Shown piece by piece: positions 21,791 to 34,400 of a stretch of DNA of 64,000 nt. Position 1 is the stretch's first letter, and the number at the start of each line of letters is the position of its first letter. Source of the DNA: Chalara sp. BL73 (lineage: Eukaryota > Ascomycota > Leotiomycetes > Helotiales); assembly GCA_918026815.1 (NCBI GenBank), contig CAKJVC010000098.1, positions 1 to 64,000 of the forward strand, in the 5' to 3' direction. The translations under genes and the position numbers were made by a program. Under the pieces are notes generated by a model. That model did not search any database. It was not told the origin of the DNA and worked only from the letters and a program-made list of their open reading frames with translations.

Positions 21791-24032
21791 GGCGGGATGC
21801 CAGTCGGCCTATGAGATCACGTGATACCGATACTTCCTTGGGAACTTGGTGCGACTGGTGTTAAGGTGTAAGAGCGATACCTCGATTCGTATAGTATATC
21901 ATACTTTTAGTACTTACCTTTTCAAGTGTTATAAGCATACATGTATGGGAAAAGTTGTGTTTTATTTAATTGCTGGGAGTTAGTCAGGTTGATATCTCGG
22001 TTGCGGTTCGTTGGAATATCTACTTGTAGGCATTTCCACAGTACATACGGATCTTTCTCATAATTTGCTGTCATTAATTCTCCTAATTTTTGCTACAAGA
22101 CCCATACATCCAATAAGCCTTGGTGGAATCATTGGGTTCAGCGCTGAAGGTGAAGGTGAGGCATAATGGCAAATTGAAGAAGACAGCACCAAACACTTCA
22201 GCTTCCTACCAAAACTATAATAAGATGAGGTTATAAGCGATCCAAATCCCGTATCACCATACACAGTACCTTCTGAAGTCAATTCCACGCTCCTTTCTTC
22301 CACTCTTCTCAATTTCATAAGCGTCATCGAGACATTCAATGATGGCTCGACACAAACTAAACAAAGCAAAAATAAGCTGGATACGATCAACAGCCAGCGG
22401 CAGAAACTAATAAAGCGATTTCGACATATCAAGGTTGGTTCTCAGGACGGGATAAAGGAACAATCCGATAAGGAGCCACAGATGACAGGCGAGCAGCAGA
22501 TAGAGACGCAAGGAGGGGTTGGTGACGGGTTAGAGGAATAGCCCGAATTCCCTGCTCAAGATGCCGTAGCCTGGTTTAATGTGAATACCCAGCTGCCTCC
22601 AGGTCACCGTTTGTAATCAAGAACCTCCATTAACCTGATGCTGCTTCACTGGCTCGGGTTGAATCATACGCTCTCGATATGGGCGATCACGGCTTAGGCG
22701 ACGAGGAGGCTCCATCACGAGCGGAGCCAGATGAGTCGATCGGCCGGAGCACAGCAGTAGCAGCTGATGAGGGGCCTCATCTACGCGCGAACGAGAGGTC
22801 CGTAGCAGCGGATCGCCGCAGGCGCTATTCAACCTGGATATCTAAGGAGAACGAGCTCCTCCGAGTTCTGCTCAGCTGCCCATACAAAAGTGCTGACGAC
22901 AAACGAACTTTAGAAGATCCTCACCAACAAATTACACGGGCAAATGGTCGAAATGCATCGAGGATCCTACCCGCGGGCGGCTCGGGAATATATATTGTCT
23001 TCAGAGCCGGGTGGGATTTCTGGGGCATGCACCTGGGCCTAATAAACGGCAAGAGCTTGCAAGCCCTCCCCTTCATCAACGCGTGAATTATTTCACCTTA
23101 CCTCGCGCAGGGCTCATACCAGCATATCGTCGACCGGCTTGGAAGAAATGGTCAACCTCGGCCAACTGCGCAGGTCACTTACCTCGCGGAGCTGGGCTTT
23201 TGGCGTTCTTTGACCTTCGAACCAGCCATTTCGAGGCGTGCCCGGCAGCGTGAGCTATGCGATTTTCGTCTCAACGATCGTGTGGCTGACCTCAGCCCGG
23301 GCTTCTGGATCGCCGAGTTGAACTTCGGGGCTCTGATGGCAAACGGGGGTGGTTCCCACGGTGACTGCGGGTCGCCGGAAAGAATTGTAGGTATTTGGAC
23401 GACTTGGATCTACGGGGTGTTTTAGAGTGGGGGCTACTCTATGATGGTACTTTTAGTGGCTTTGATGTAAATTACTTGCGGATACGTACGTCACGAAACG
23501 CAGCTGTGGATGTGAAACTGAAGCTTCCTGAATTTCAATTCATTTTTTTGCTTGGCATATTTCCAGACTTAAAATTTGATATCACGTCACCCCCCAAGAA
23601 GGATTTGCTATAATCAAGCAGGACGCCTTTGTAGCTCAGCCGTAGGGAGAAGACTGCCAGCATACTGCATCCTGCTCCAACCCTTTCCATGCTTGTGCCT
23701 ATCTTCAGCCTTGTCTATTCTAACACCCGAATGCATCATAACAGACTTCGTTAAGTGACTGCTCCCAAGTTCTCTACCGTTACAAGAAGTCTCACTTTTC
23801 AAACTCCATTCCTCAATGAAGAGCGAATCAAGTAAGCCTTCTGGTTGAACCAAATTACCATGGTTTAGTAGTGCTGAAGCAGTAGTCATTCCAAATAAGC
23901 TGTGGTCTAAGAGCCGTTGCTGACAATATGAGGCTTGTTTGAGGAACGGAACTCGAATTCTTTAGCATTTTCGAAGGCGAACCTTTTGTAAGCAAGACTG
24001 CTGCATTGCATTCATGTTACCTCCCTCTAGGC
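21791..24032. other. Intergenic between two Zn2Cys6 genes
   Basis: About 2.2 kb between two convergent regulator genes. It contains an ATG-less open frame (listed separately at 22224-22541) and a locally GC-rich block at about 22660-23400 with short overlapping frames but no motif I can name. No RNA gene or repeat was recognised. Confidence 0.4.
22224..22541 (+). CDS. Possible orphan exon, hypothetical protein
   Basis: A stop-free frame of 105 codons follows an intron-like end (ctataataag, at 22214-22223). It encodes DEVISDPNPVSPYTVPSEVN, then SVIETFNDGSTQTKQSKNK, a basic Lys/Arg stretch (QRQKLIKRFRHIK) and an acidic Gln/Glu-rich tail ending GDGLEE. The composition looks like a real protein and not random reading. 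There is no in-frame ATG near the left end, and I could not find a convincing upstream exon. It could be the last exon of a small gene, a decayed gene, or chance. Confidence 0.22.
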   Translation, partial: DEVISDPNPVSPYTVPSEVNSTLLSSTLLNFISVIETFNDGSTQTKQSKNKLDTINSQRQKLIKRFRHIKVGSQDGIKEQSDKEPQMTGEQQIETQGGVGDGLEE

Positions 24033-26663
24033 TTAAAGCCAGATATCCTCGCCCCAGTTCCCAAATTCTCCCATATGCATGGTGTCAAGTTCGAAATCCA
24101 TCCCCATGGCCATATCTTGCAAGAAATCATACTCTGCGCCTATACCCTCGGCGGCGGCAGCAGCAATAGCCGGCGTATCGGTTTCGCGACTCGATTTCTG
24201 GTTCGAATCCTGCATCCCGGAGTCCGAAGCTCTGGCTTTCAGAATCGCCAGACACTCCTTTATACTCCTCTCGGAGGCCGCCTCGATCGCTCTCAATACC
24301 TCTTGCTCGCCCTTGCCGTCTTCCATCGCCTCTATCTGCGCCAGCAACGCTGCAATAAAGAAGGCGCCGCGCGTATTCACCCTGTACAATTTGATCTGCC
24401 GCGTTTGGGAATCCGCAGATCGTCTCAGGGTCTCGACTAACGGCGCACGTAACAACTTCCCTCGTGTGGATATCGCACCAGGTGACTCTTCTTCTAGCTG
24501 CCAGATCAGCTCCAAGGATATATACATAACGGGCAACCCATTCGCGAGGTCGGGGCTCGCAAGGATGAGACGTTCCCACTAGTGCTAGATTAGTTTTGAC
24601 GCGTGAGCCTGAGGGAGGCGGGTGGAAGAAGAGATTACTTACATCATCATTCGGACGGAAACTTGTGTGTGCTAGCGCGGTGTCAAGCACTACTTTCCGC
24701 GAGAAGTAGTATCGTGGATCGGTCTTCGCCTTGATGACCCAGGGGCGGTGCAGCGCAAACAAGAAGCGGCGCAGAAGAAGGTCAACATGATTGAGGTGGA
24801 ACGGCGTCAGTTGCGGCGCGCTGCTGGGAAATGGGAAGCGACACGAAGACGTGATTTCCCTGGAGAGTCTCAGCACATGATCGTAGGACGGGTCACTACG
24901 GAAGGAAGATGTGATGCGGACGACTTCCATACGAGTGGAGAGCGAGCTATAAAGATGATATTGAAGGCTTGTTTGTGTGTAAACGGTGGGAGGGTGTGGA
25001 ACTGGCGAGGTTATAGTACTTTTGCCAATTTCGTCGTCGTTGATATTGAGTGGTGGTTCTGTGTCAAAGTCATCTAAAGAGATTAGTGGTGGCATTGCGA
25101 TTGAAAAGGATGCCTGGACGCTCATTTCCATAATCGTAGCCCACAGTCTCCGTCGTATCTCAGCATGGAGAGGGGATATGCCCTTGAAAGTTTGGGGATC
25201 TCGATGGTAACCGAGCTGCATTGCGGTTCGCATGAGCGTGCCGATTGAGGACCATATTAGGTCAGAACCTATGCCAATGGTTTCTCTTGCGATGATGAGA
25301 AGGCACTGCGTTTGTACACCTCTGATGTTCATGCGTGACTTTTCAATGGGTCCTGCGAGCCATTGCTGTGCAGCATGCACCCAGTTGCGTGCATTGGCAT
25401 GAAGAGAACTGGTAGTCTCGGGGTCTGGCAGGAATACGGTGCCAATGGCTAGAATGAGGAGTATCCTTGGGTCACAGCTGTTTCCATCGGGGTCTTTCCA
25501 ATAATCATTGTAGATTGAGTAGAAGGACGGGATATGGAGAATTCTGTATACGGACTCATAGTTCCGAAAGTAGTTACCCGCAAGCTCGTCACAGACCTCT
25601 TTTGTGGGTAAGGTGCTTTTATAATCTGAGACTTCGCGTCTATTATCAGGATGGTGTGATTTGATAGTTCGTGCAAGTATTTTACACTGCTGGAGATTGA
25701 GGGAAAGCTCCGTAGGATTGTCGGAGGCACCGTTTCGTTGAGTATCGAACATGAACGTTGCGATTTTGTCAAACTTCAGATTTCTTAGTGATTTTCAGCA
25801 ATGTTTTACATATGGGAAGGCCTACTTGTGTGAAATTATTGATCCAGTGATTTTCTCCATAGAGTTTGGTCTTCAACGGATATTTTCGGAGTTTCAGACT
25901 TAGATCAGGCATTGACTCGCGATCTGTAACATGTCTCTCTACATCTGGCGAATACCATGAAGCGGGTGCAGGCTCTATAGATGACGTATCGACAAAAGTT
26001 CGAAACCCCTCCACCGAAGAATATTCCTGAGCAGCATGGTGTCCTGAATGATTGAGCTTTGCAGAGCTTGATGCAACTATTGTTTGAGAGCTGTGAGCAG
26101 CAGAAGTCGCTGCTATTGAAGACTCTGGAGTATGAAGTTGAAATTTGGCCTCCAGCTCGTGGCGTACGATGTTAGTATGGCCCTATCCTAATCAGTCCCT
26201 TAATCCAGTGACATATAATAGTAGAGGCAGTGTTGCATGGCTCGTGAAGTATGGGAAGCAGGGTGATTTGATCTGAAAAGTTGACACACCTGACGGCTAT
26301 TGTGAGGATTCAGATCAGAGCCGTATGTACAAACAACCTGTAATAGAAGCCCCGAAGTTAGTGTCGTCTTTTATTGACAGATTCTAAAGCTAAAGAACAT
26401 TTCACGCATTGCAATACTTTTTCAACATGGACATGACTTTACTATATGTTTTGGATGCATAAGTATAGGAACATTTGAGACCTCTCAGACTGAGTGATAT
26501 CTCTCAAAACCAACAAACTTACGTCTCTAGAGCGTTGGCACTGGTTGCACGGCTTATTTTGGTCACATTTGATCTTTCTACGCCTGCACTGAAGGCATGC
26601 TAAGGCTGGTCTTCGTCGTCTCTGAGGCGGGGCTGCTACGGCCGCCGTATGTTCGGAGTACAT
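24033..26663 (-). CDS. Zn2Cys6 transcription factor with fungal-specific TF domain
   Basis: Predicted 740 aa from five exons: 26523-26663, 26290-26337, 25826-26182, 24643-25773 and 24033-24578. Phases are 0 at every junction. The zinc cluster is in exons 1 and 2: ALACLQCRRRKIKCDQNKPC, NQCQRSRD, and a final Cys in exon 2 (VVCTYG), spacing CX2CX6CX5CX2CX7C. A Ser/Ala-rich linker containing HELEAKFQLHTPESS leads to the regulatory domain, which includes YFRNYESVYRILHIPSFYSI, then LILAIGTVFLPDPET, GTLMRTAMQLGYHRDP and EIRRRLWATIMEMSVQAS. Exon 5 encodes the helical C-terminus ending GEFGNWGEDIWL. The frame of exon 4 runs on past the gtaagt donor at 24642 through the 64-nt intron, but the coding sense is lost there. 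The YHRDP and RRRLW motifs resemble regulators of secondary metabolism or oxidative genes, but no target is visible. Confidence 0.9.
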
Positions 26664-28303
26664 AATAGCGACTTTTCAGGTGAGCAAATAGACAAAGAGA
26701 AAGAAATTCGGTGTCGAGAGGGCGGAATAGAACAGCTGGGGCAAGGTGCGATATAACGATGAATCGGATATAAGAGTGTCCCGATGTGGACAAGCTTCGG
26801 CCGTCAATCCGCCAAAATCACGTGGAAGACATAGAAACGCATTATTCAATCAGAGGCGATGCCCGCCGCTGGACTTGAGAAGTGGGACACGAGGGTACAA
26901 AACTCGTTTGAGTTCGAAGTGACAGAAGTGGTTTCAACAGCGTCAACGACTGAGAGGGAGAGTCTTGGCAAGGCCCGAAGCACTAGGCTGGAATAGGATA
27001 TGCCTACTTAAGATGCTTTATTGTAGATCCAGGTTATAGCACCTGTAAAGCTCAAGTTCGAAAACATCATCAACAATAATACGTGCTTAGAGACTTCTAC
27101 TTGGGATTTGATCCAAATCCCGGCGCCTGTCCTACATTACGTCCCTGTCCGCTGTTACACTAGCGACGTGGAACAGATAAACCATCGCAGATTATTGCGG
27201 GCATGACGGGCGACTGTACCGCAACGCGTTGGGAGGAGAGTGCTTGAAAATTCGTGATTTCATTTGATATTCTAGATCTCTCCACATCCATGAGACTCTT
27301 CCTTCCGTGGCGTCGGATTAGATGTTGGTTCAAACCTGTTTTAATTACTTGGGCGGAAGTTGAGAGGCTCATCGACGTAATAGTTTGGCGAGGTAACTTC
27401 AGTTCATAGGTGAAAGGGTTGCAAGAGCTTTTCAAAGGGTGAAGGCAAATGAAGAGCTTCACTGCAAGAATGGTAGGGAGAAAGTCACAACTTACCCACC
27501 ACGAGTCACCGAGGCTGGCGATAGAAAAGGATTAGAAGTCCCAGTATAATGATCATCTTGATTGTGCATTTCCACTATCATGGTTCCTATCTCCAAAGCG
27601 GCTGATAGGGCATCGGATTTGCCAACCATCACTTTTCTCTCCACTTCCCACCCCTACGTTCTCTTCCAAGAGAGTCCCCCATTTCCATATCCCATTCCTG
27701 AAACCGTCCTAACAAATATAACTTTTCCAAAAGCACCATAGTTTCTGTCTCAATAGAACAGCCCCCGTGGCCATTATAGAGACGAAGGAAGAACCCCAAC
27801 CATATTAAACCCAGTCTATTGTTTTCATGTACCGTAGGTAGGAGGTGTTCTCGTTCTCGTTGCGCGCAACAAGGTAATCGCTGAATGCCCTCAAACGTGG
27901 AAAATAACATGCAAGAAAGACCAAATGTCAAAAAAACCGCTGCAAAGTACAACCGGAGAAAGCAATGACGCAACCATGAATTTCCCACCGCGCAGAAAAT
28001 GCCATAACGATAACGCAGTCGAGAACAAAAAAGTTTTCCCGGCTAACGTCAATATAAACAAGTGGGTATCGAATCGACTATTGGATGCCTCCCACTTAAT
28101 GTTTTATGTTTTGGATCACTCTCAGTAAAGAGGTGATCAGACCACCGCCTTTCCATTTCCCTCAATTGGCCTGCATAGAGTCGTCACGCTGAACAGACAA
28201 AGAGCGTATCATCGTGCTGGAAATAAGAATCGTGTAATCGTTTGGTGATATAAGGTGTGGCAATTCGATGTTGCAAATCGCTAGACCAAAACCGATAGGA
28301 TAA
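26664..28303. other. Intergenic, no supported gene
   Basis: About 1.6 kb upstream of the Zn2Cys6 gene and downstream of the PP1-subunit gene. A 119-codon minus-strand frame at 27629-27988 begins with GTG and shows no motif. Promoter and 3' UTR functions are expected. No RNA gene was recognised. Confidence 0.4.
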
Positions 28304-30648
28304 TCATCCTCGAATTGCTGTGGCCGTATGAGCGTCGTGAAACTGGAAACCACCATGCATTTGATAAGGATACATCGGAGACGTACCCGTAACAAAGCCC
28401 GTCATTGGGGCCGGACTGTTAGATCTGGGAACAGGCGAAGCTGTCGTTTGCGCTCTTTGAGGAGAAACTTTTCTTTCCATCATCAACGGCGAGCTATCGG
28501 AGCTGGTATCGGTTGAATCAGCCATGTAGCCATCGTCATTGGTACCATCATATTGCCCGGATCTGAGGGTTCCGTCCCGAAATTGTGGTGATGATTTCAC
28601 TGATCCGAACTGTAACATTTCAATTAGCTTCTGGTCTTGGTGTCCACATGGTGATCGTTGGTACGTACGAAACAATATTTATCCAGTAATTCGTTATACG
28701 ATTGAGACGTCAACGGCGGTATCTCGGCTCCAGCAAGGCCAGAAGCGTCAGTGCCATTCGTCCTAGTCGCAATGGCAGATAACTTGTTGGATTTTGGATT
28801 TGCCATGGTCAACGGAGAGGAAGGCTGGCTGTCATCTTCAGCTATTGTAACAGGCCTTTTAGCAGATGGCTTCATAGTGATACCACTGCGGTCACCAAGG
28901 GCAGAGTTTGCTGCATTGATTGCTGCGGAAAGCGAGGCACCGAAGTCGTAACGATTACCAAAGGCTTGTCCATTGGAATTCGCTGACCGACGTGACCGGT
29001 TCTCAGAACTCAAGGTCACAGCAGATTTAACACCCTTCAGTCTAATGGGAGTGGTTGACTCGCCCAAATAGTCGCCAATAAGCTTTCCTGAATCATCAAA
29101 CTTGAACTTCTCATCAAAGCCATCAAAGTCGTCAAACGCGACCGGCATCGACTTAGGTTTATCGCCAGCGCCAATGGGTGCCTTCTTGTTGCTTCGCGGC
29201 AACGAGCTGGCAGGTCTGGAGGAAGCCCCTTGCATGCCTTTCTTGCCATTTTGTGGCTTAGGCTTTTTCCGGAAGTCGATTTGGAAATTAGTAGAGTTGT
29301 TGTTGTCCCAGTATTCTCGCCCGTTGACACAGTACTTCACACAGAAGAACATGGTCTTTGCCTCGAGATTAGCTAGGTCGGCAAGCTTGATGTTAAAGTT
29401 GAAGCGATCTCGTCCATCAATGTGCTTTGGGGCTCGGACATCGTTATTGTATTCAGCCACCACTTCCGAAGTTGTCTTCCAGTAATCCAGGGTGAAACGG
29501 GCAACAACCCATTTGTTGAACGCCAAGTTGGCGACAGCAACGGTTCCAATCAAGTTCTTATTGTCAGCTGATAAGAATACTCTCTCAACTCTGACTGGCT
29601 GTGATAGGCGGAGAGGCGTCTCGGCAGGGAAGTTGGACACGACAATCTCCCATTCGAAGGGAGGGGTACGTCCATTAGCCTCGTCGAAAGGGAACTCGTT
29701 ATCACTATCATATACATCGACAGGGGAAGAGCCAGCACTGACTGCCAAGGGTCGATCAACTTGTAGGAAGTGCCGGACATGTTCGAGATGGGAGTCGAAA
29801 TGCACAGCTTTGGAGAACGTGGGGGTACCTGGCATACTAGAGGGTCGACGACGTGCAGATGAAGGTCTCAAAGCAGGTCTTACCAGCTCACCAGATTTCT
29901 TCCGTAACATCGGCGGTTTACTTCGGCGAGAGCGGTTAGGGTCCTCATCATCGCTGACCTCCTCCTCGGATCCGTTCATGGGAGTCTCAATGGCGGAATT
30001 CTGTCGCTCAACGACAAAGATTGGAACAGAGGTATCGGTCTTCGACCTATTGTGGCCGACCATCTTTCGGTACGCATTGGATATGGGTTTAGCGATATCT
30101 GCTTGCTCTAGTGTGACCTCGTTGCCCTTGGCTGGCATTATTAAATGCAAACCTTGGTTAGCTTTTATTATAGCCCCTCCTTGTCTTGACGGTGAGCTCT
30201 CTCTGTGCTGTTCTATTGTTCTGATGGCGGCCTGTAATTCCGCCAAATTTTCCAGCTCTCGGCCGCGCGAGCCTTCTAGCTTGAGCTCTTCATCATCACT
30301 TGAGTTCTGCGCAGAATCTGGGGGTGAGATGATGGCACCAGGAGGAATTTTCGACTCTTCCGCTACCGGCGGCGGTGATTGTCTGACATTTCCAGATATG
30401 CTTGCGCTCTTATCCTCATTACTCTCGCCGCTTGCGGTCCCAGGTGGTGTTGGGACAAGTGTGGCAGACTTAACGGAAGCTGTCCGACGGTGTTGTCGAG
30501 TAAGATAGGATGCTGACCGTGGAAGTTCGGGTCTGCTGGAGACAGGAGGACCGTATGAACCAGGTTGAAATGAGGAGCGACGACTAATAGCAGGCGAGGA
30601 AGAGGCCGAAGCAGCTGGAGATCGCTGAGAGGGGGGTGTGTAAGGCAT
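28304..30648 (-). CDS. Protein phosphatase 1 regulatory (glycogen-targeting) subunit with CBM21
   Basis: Predicted 761 aa. Exon 1 is 28669-30648 and exon 2 is 28304-28609, with a 59-nt intron (gtacgt..ttacag). The long N-terminus (about 1-275) is disordered and rich in Ser and Pro. KAVHFD at 280-285 fits the RVxF-type PP1-docking motif and sits just before a CBM21 domain (about 331-460: EWEIVVSNFP, then VRVERVFLSADNKNLIGTVA, FTLDYWKTTSEV, RDRFNFNIKL and CVNGREYWDNNNSTNF). This layout is that of Gac1/Pig1-type subunits, which bring PP1 to glycogen and glycogen synthase. The tail is disordered. Regulation by phosphorylation is likely given the many Ser/Pro sites (inference). The upstream region is unusually rich in purine-pyrimidine tracts, including a GGA microsatellite. 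Confidence 0.93.
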
Positions 30649-31371
30649 CCGTCCGACGGGTGTATGAGATATCGATGGATAGATCGGTATGGGGTTGGAG
30701 AAAGCTGATCGACGTTATGGGGTGTCGAGGAGCGATCCTAGTCCCGCTACGCATCGAAGGTTGGGAATATTAACTGTTTCATAGGAAAGACCGAGTCAGT
30801 TAATGATTGCTATTGTGATCGAAAAGTGGTAGACTGCAGGATCGCGAAGGAGGCGACGGCTAGATATGATAGAGGAAGCAGTGTCAAAGGGGTCGAGTCT
30901 ACAACTTACGAGATCGTAAAAGGTCTGGAACTCGCAGGCCGAAATTTGCTGTTGAGAGAAAAGAGATGGAAGCACGGCGTATTTCAGCAGGCGTGTCCCA
31001 AGGTCTTCTGTCAACGGCAAGAACGAGCCGACGCGTTCTGGCAGATAATAATCTGGAGGAGGTGAATGAGTCGTAGGAGGGTGAGTAGGTTCAGAGGGTG
31101 CCAGGACAAAGTCAATTGCTATGACTGTTGACCTGTTCCTTCTGATCCGGGCGCCGGGAATAGTTTCGACGCAGGTGTGTTGAAGGGGGGGGGGAGGAGG
31201 GCCGTCTTATTAATATAAGGTGACGTCTTGCCAACAATTCCTTTGTGCGATGGTACAAACTATAAGCTGGTGAAAAGCGCACAGAATGACCTCGACAAAC
31301 AATCAATCCTCTGCACACTCGGATGGAAAGGAGATATAAAGGCTGGCGATGGCCTCGAGGAAGTGTGGAGT

Positions 31372-31406
31372 GGAGGTGGAGGAGGAGGAGGAGGAGGAGG
31401 AGGAGA
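31372..31406 (+). repeat. GGA trinucleotide microsatellite
   Basis: A run of about ten GGA triplets (uninterrupted from about 31378 to 31404) lies about 730 bp upstream of the PP1-subunit start codon. It would read as poly-Ser or poly-Gly in some frames, but those frames are not credible genes. Confidence 0.9.
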
Positions 31407-34400
31407 AAAGGTTGTTTGGTGTGGTGGAGGCGAGTAGAAGGATATGCGTAGCTAAGGTTTTGATGGGTATGGTAGGGATGTGGTAGGGGGTGGGCGAGGT
31501 GGAGACGGTTACTTGGGTGTGGATCCTGTGCAGTCCGTCCAGTACAGTAGTCAAGTTGGTGGGCGAGCCCGGATAGGATAATCGAATTTTGTTGGATGAA
31601 CAAGGATAAATAGCGTTGTTTGAAGATGGGTAATGGGCGGGAGGACTGATTGTGGCCTGTGGCATCCGGTGAACCTCTCTTGAGTACGAGAGACTCAGAG
31701 AGAGAGAGCCAGACTCCTCTGCTTGGCGACTACGAATGAGCTAGCAGAATGTAGCAATAAACCCTACTATTGTACTATATACAGTAGTAGTAGTAGAGTT
31801 TACGGCAGAGCACGACAAGCTAGCCGTCTTGGACCTTGTCGTCGCTTGTCGGATCGCTTGGCCCTCCTTTTAGAAGCTTTGTCGCGCGGGGGAGCGTGAG
31901 CTGTTTTGTGCTTATGGCCTGTTTTGTGTCCCGTCTGGACTTTTCATAATAGTGTTTCGGGAGATAGAGGGTAGTGGCAACTATCCAGAAGGTTATCAGA
32001 GTCTGTGATATCCCAATCGTGTTGAATCAGCCTGCATCACTAGTCGTCATCAACAATAACACCACTCGGGAGGCGAAAAAGGCGTTGATGGATGCTTATT
32101 CATCATTTTTGTCGGGAGAAAGAAGAGAAATTTTGAGAGGGAGAGAATTGTGTGTGTGTGTTTGACTGCTCTCTTTTTTTAATTCTACAGTGCACGGGGG
32201 GGGAGAGGCTTAGGTATCTTAACCTTATAGTCAATGCTCAGCCAGAGGATTCTGACGCCGCCTGCGGTATTTTGGGCGACTGAGCCTCTCCGCTTCCGTT
32301 TTCGTAACATTCCTAAATATTTTTCTGTTTTACAACTCTCGACCATGGCACTTAACTGATTGCACTACCTCATCATCATTTTAAAAGAGAATTAAAAAGA
32401 AAACGAACATGGTGCAGAGTTTATTTAGTCAAGTCGGTTTCGGTGCAGCACGACCAATTGCAAATGCAGCGACCGTTACAGGCATTTAAAGTCAAAGCTT
32501 CTACCGTACAGGCCCCGAAAAGGCAATTTTGGTCAGTGATGCGGTAGCCCATTTTTATCGCGATAGGCCCTGTTGAGTCTGCTACAGCCAGGACCTTTAT
32601 GGGATGTTCAAAACGCTGTACTGTATGTCAAATCTGGTTGATGGTGCAGTAATTCGGGATCGGAGACCAAATTTACGAGATGACTGAGCCGTTGCAACTG
32701 CCAAAAACCTGGAAGGCCCCATCGACTTTGATTGGAGAATGGCGAGAAGTTGGCGTGCATCTCGAAGCGACGCCAAGGGAAAGCCACACTTGGCCCAAAT
32801 CCACTGTGGCCAAGCTTGCTAGCATGCGGCTAAGCAAGGTCCAGGGCAGGAAAAAAGTTCATGGATCATGACAGGGGGTTTATGAGACCATCCCGGCCGA
32901 TGCATCGAATTTGAACGGCCAAAGATAGAGCGCAGCAGAATATCTCAACACCCAGCAGAGTCGGCTAACATTGGTACAGAAGCATCCACGCGTGTTATCA
33001 TGGTTGTGCTGAGAGGAGGAGAAAGAGGAGTAGGAGGAGGGGGAGGAAGGGAAATCATAGCAAACGGCAACCAGTGTCACAGGTTTTCAATTTGTAATAA
33101 ACCGTATATATAGTGAATCCCTACTGCTTCCGGGGTTTTGCATAGACGCCCACATTAATGTTATCAATAGCCTCGCAATTTCATGTACGCGATACTCCTG
33201 CAGCTGCCATCCACTGGTACTGTATAATTTATCTACTGGATACCCAACAAAACAGTACCGATGCCATTCAGCGATGCACAGGATAATCAGGGTCCATTCT
33301 CGTAAGTACATCTCCTTCACGGCATCTTCACCGTTAGCGAAGATCACTACTCTCTTGGACAAAATTTAGGGATGGTGTTGGGAACGGCAGACACACAAAT
33401 GCCACGACATCACGGTAATATCGCGACATCTGACCCGCGCCGCGGAAAGTCTTCATGTTCCTTGGTCTCACAGCAGTAGATAAGGCATTATCACCCATAA
33501 TACGGCCTAAACTACAGTATCCCCAAAAGATGTCTCATAATCCCTCGTTGCTTGTATCACTGTATCAGTCATAGTTGCCAGATAAGGGCGCCGGCCACCA
33601 AAACCCCACGAAGAAACAGTAGGTACATATAAGGCTGCACGCCTCCGTCCCTTACCGCTTATCCCACGAGCGAAAAAAGTATTCACAACCTAACAGATTC
33701 CGTAGGTCGGTAGACTCGGATATCTGCCATGGTGTGATCCAAATCAAAATACTCATAGTACTACGAGTCGCAGCCATCTCGTCAATTGGACTCGTAATGA
33801 GGAGACCTTAATAAATAGTAATCTGTCTCCAGTTTCAATGTAAGTATCGTAGCTGCAGGCCAAGGTTGGCATCCTCCTACGCCTTCGTGAAGCCAGATGG
33901 TTGAGACGCGTGTAGCCTGCTCCGACTGTTGGTCAGGAATGCCTATTCGTGCATCTATCAAGAACCTGTAACGACCTGTGGTGACACCTCCATAATTAAA
34001 CTTTAATAACAGTCCGAAGTGGCTGACAAGCGTACTAAAGGGCTCAAGTTCTATTTGGTTCGAGATGCAGAAATCGTCTGCATATAAAAACCAGCATTGA
34101 TATTAGCAGCTGCTTCTTTATCAAGCAAATACCCAGCCAGCCGGCCATTACGGAAAACCTTATCTAGTGGCCAGTAATGGGATATGAAGGCAACGGATAC
34201 AGCGGGTAGAGATAATGGCCTCAACCCTTCGTCTTCGCACATTAGAATCTTGGAACAATGAAGCCATGGCCAGCCCATCGTAAATGGGCAACATTCATCG
34301 TCAACGGCTTACCTGAAGATGCAGATTTATCCTTCCAGATATCCAGATCAAATACGCGTGACTTGTGTAAATCACCATTACTGGATGCCTCTTTCGTCAT

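Noticed and set aside
24172..24215. GGTTCGAATCC resembling a tRNA B box
   Set aside because: It lies inside the last coding exon of the Zn2Cys6 gene and no A box or acceptor stem could be matched.
25449..25772. 107-codon minus-strand frame overlapping the third regulator
   Set aside because: Alternative frame of exon 4 of the Zn2Cys6 gene, whose main frame carries the conserved domain.
29492..30508. 338-codon plus-strand frame
   Set aside because: It is the antisense of the first exon of the PP1-subunit gene and is rich in Ser, Thr and Leu as expected for a shadow of Ser/Pro/Glu-rich coding. No domain.
31112..31665. Minus-strand frames with poly-Ser runs upstream of the PP1-subunit gene
   Set aside because: They owe their length to the GGA microsatellite and to simple C/T-rich sequence. 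Starts and domains are missing.
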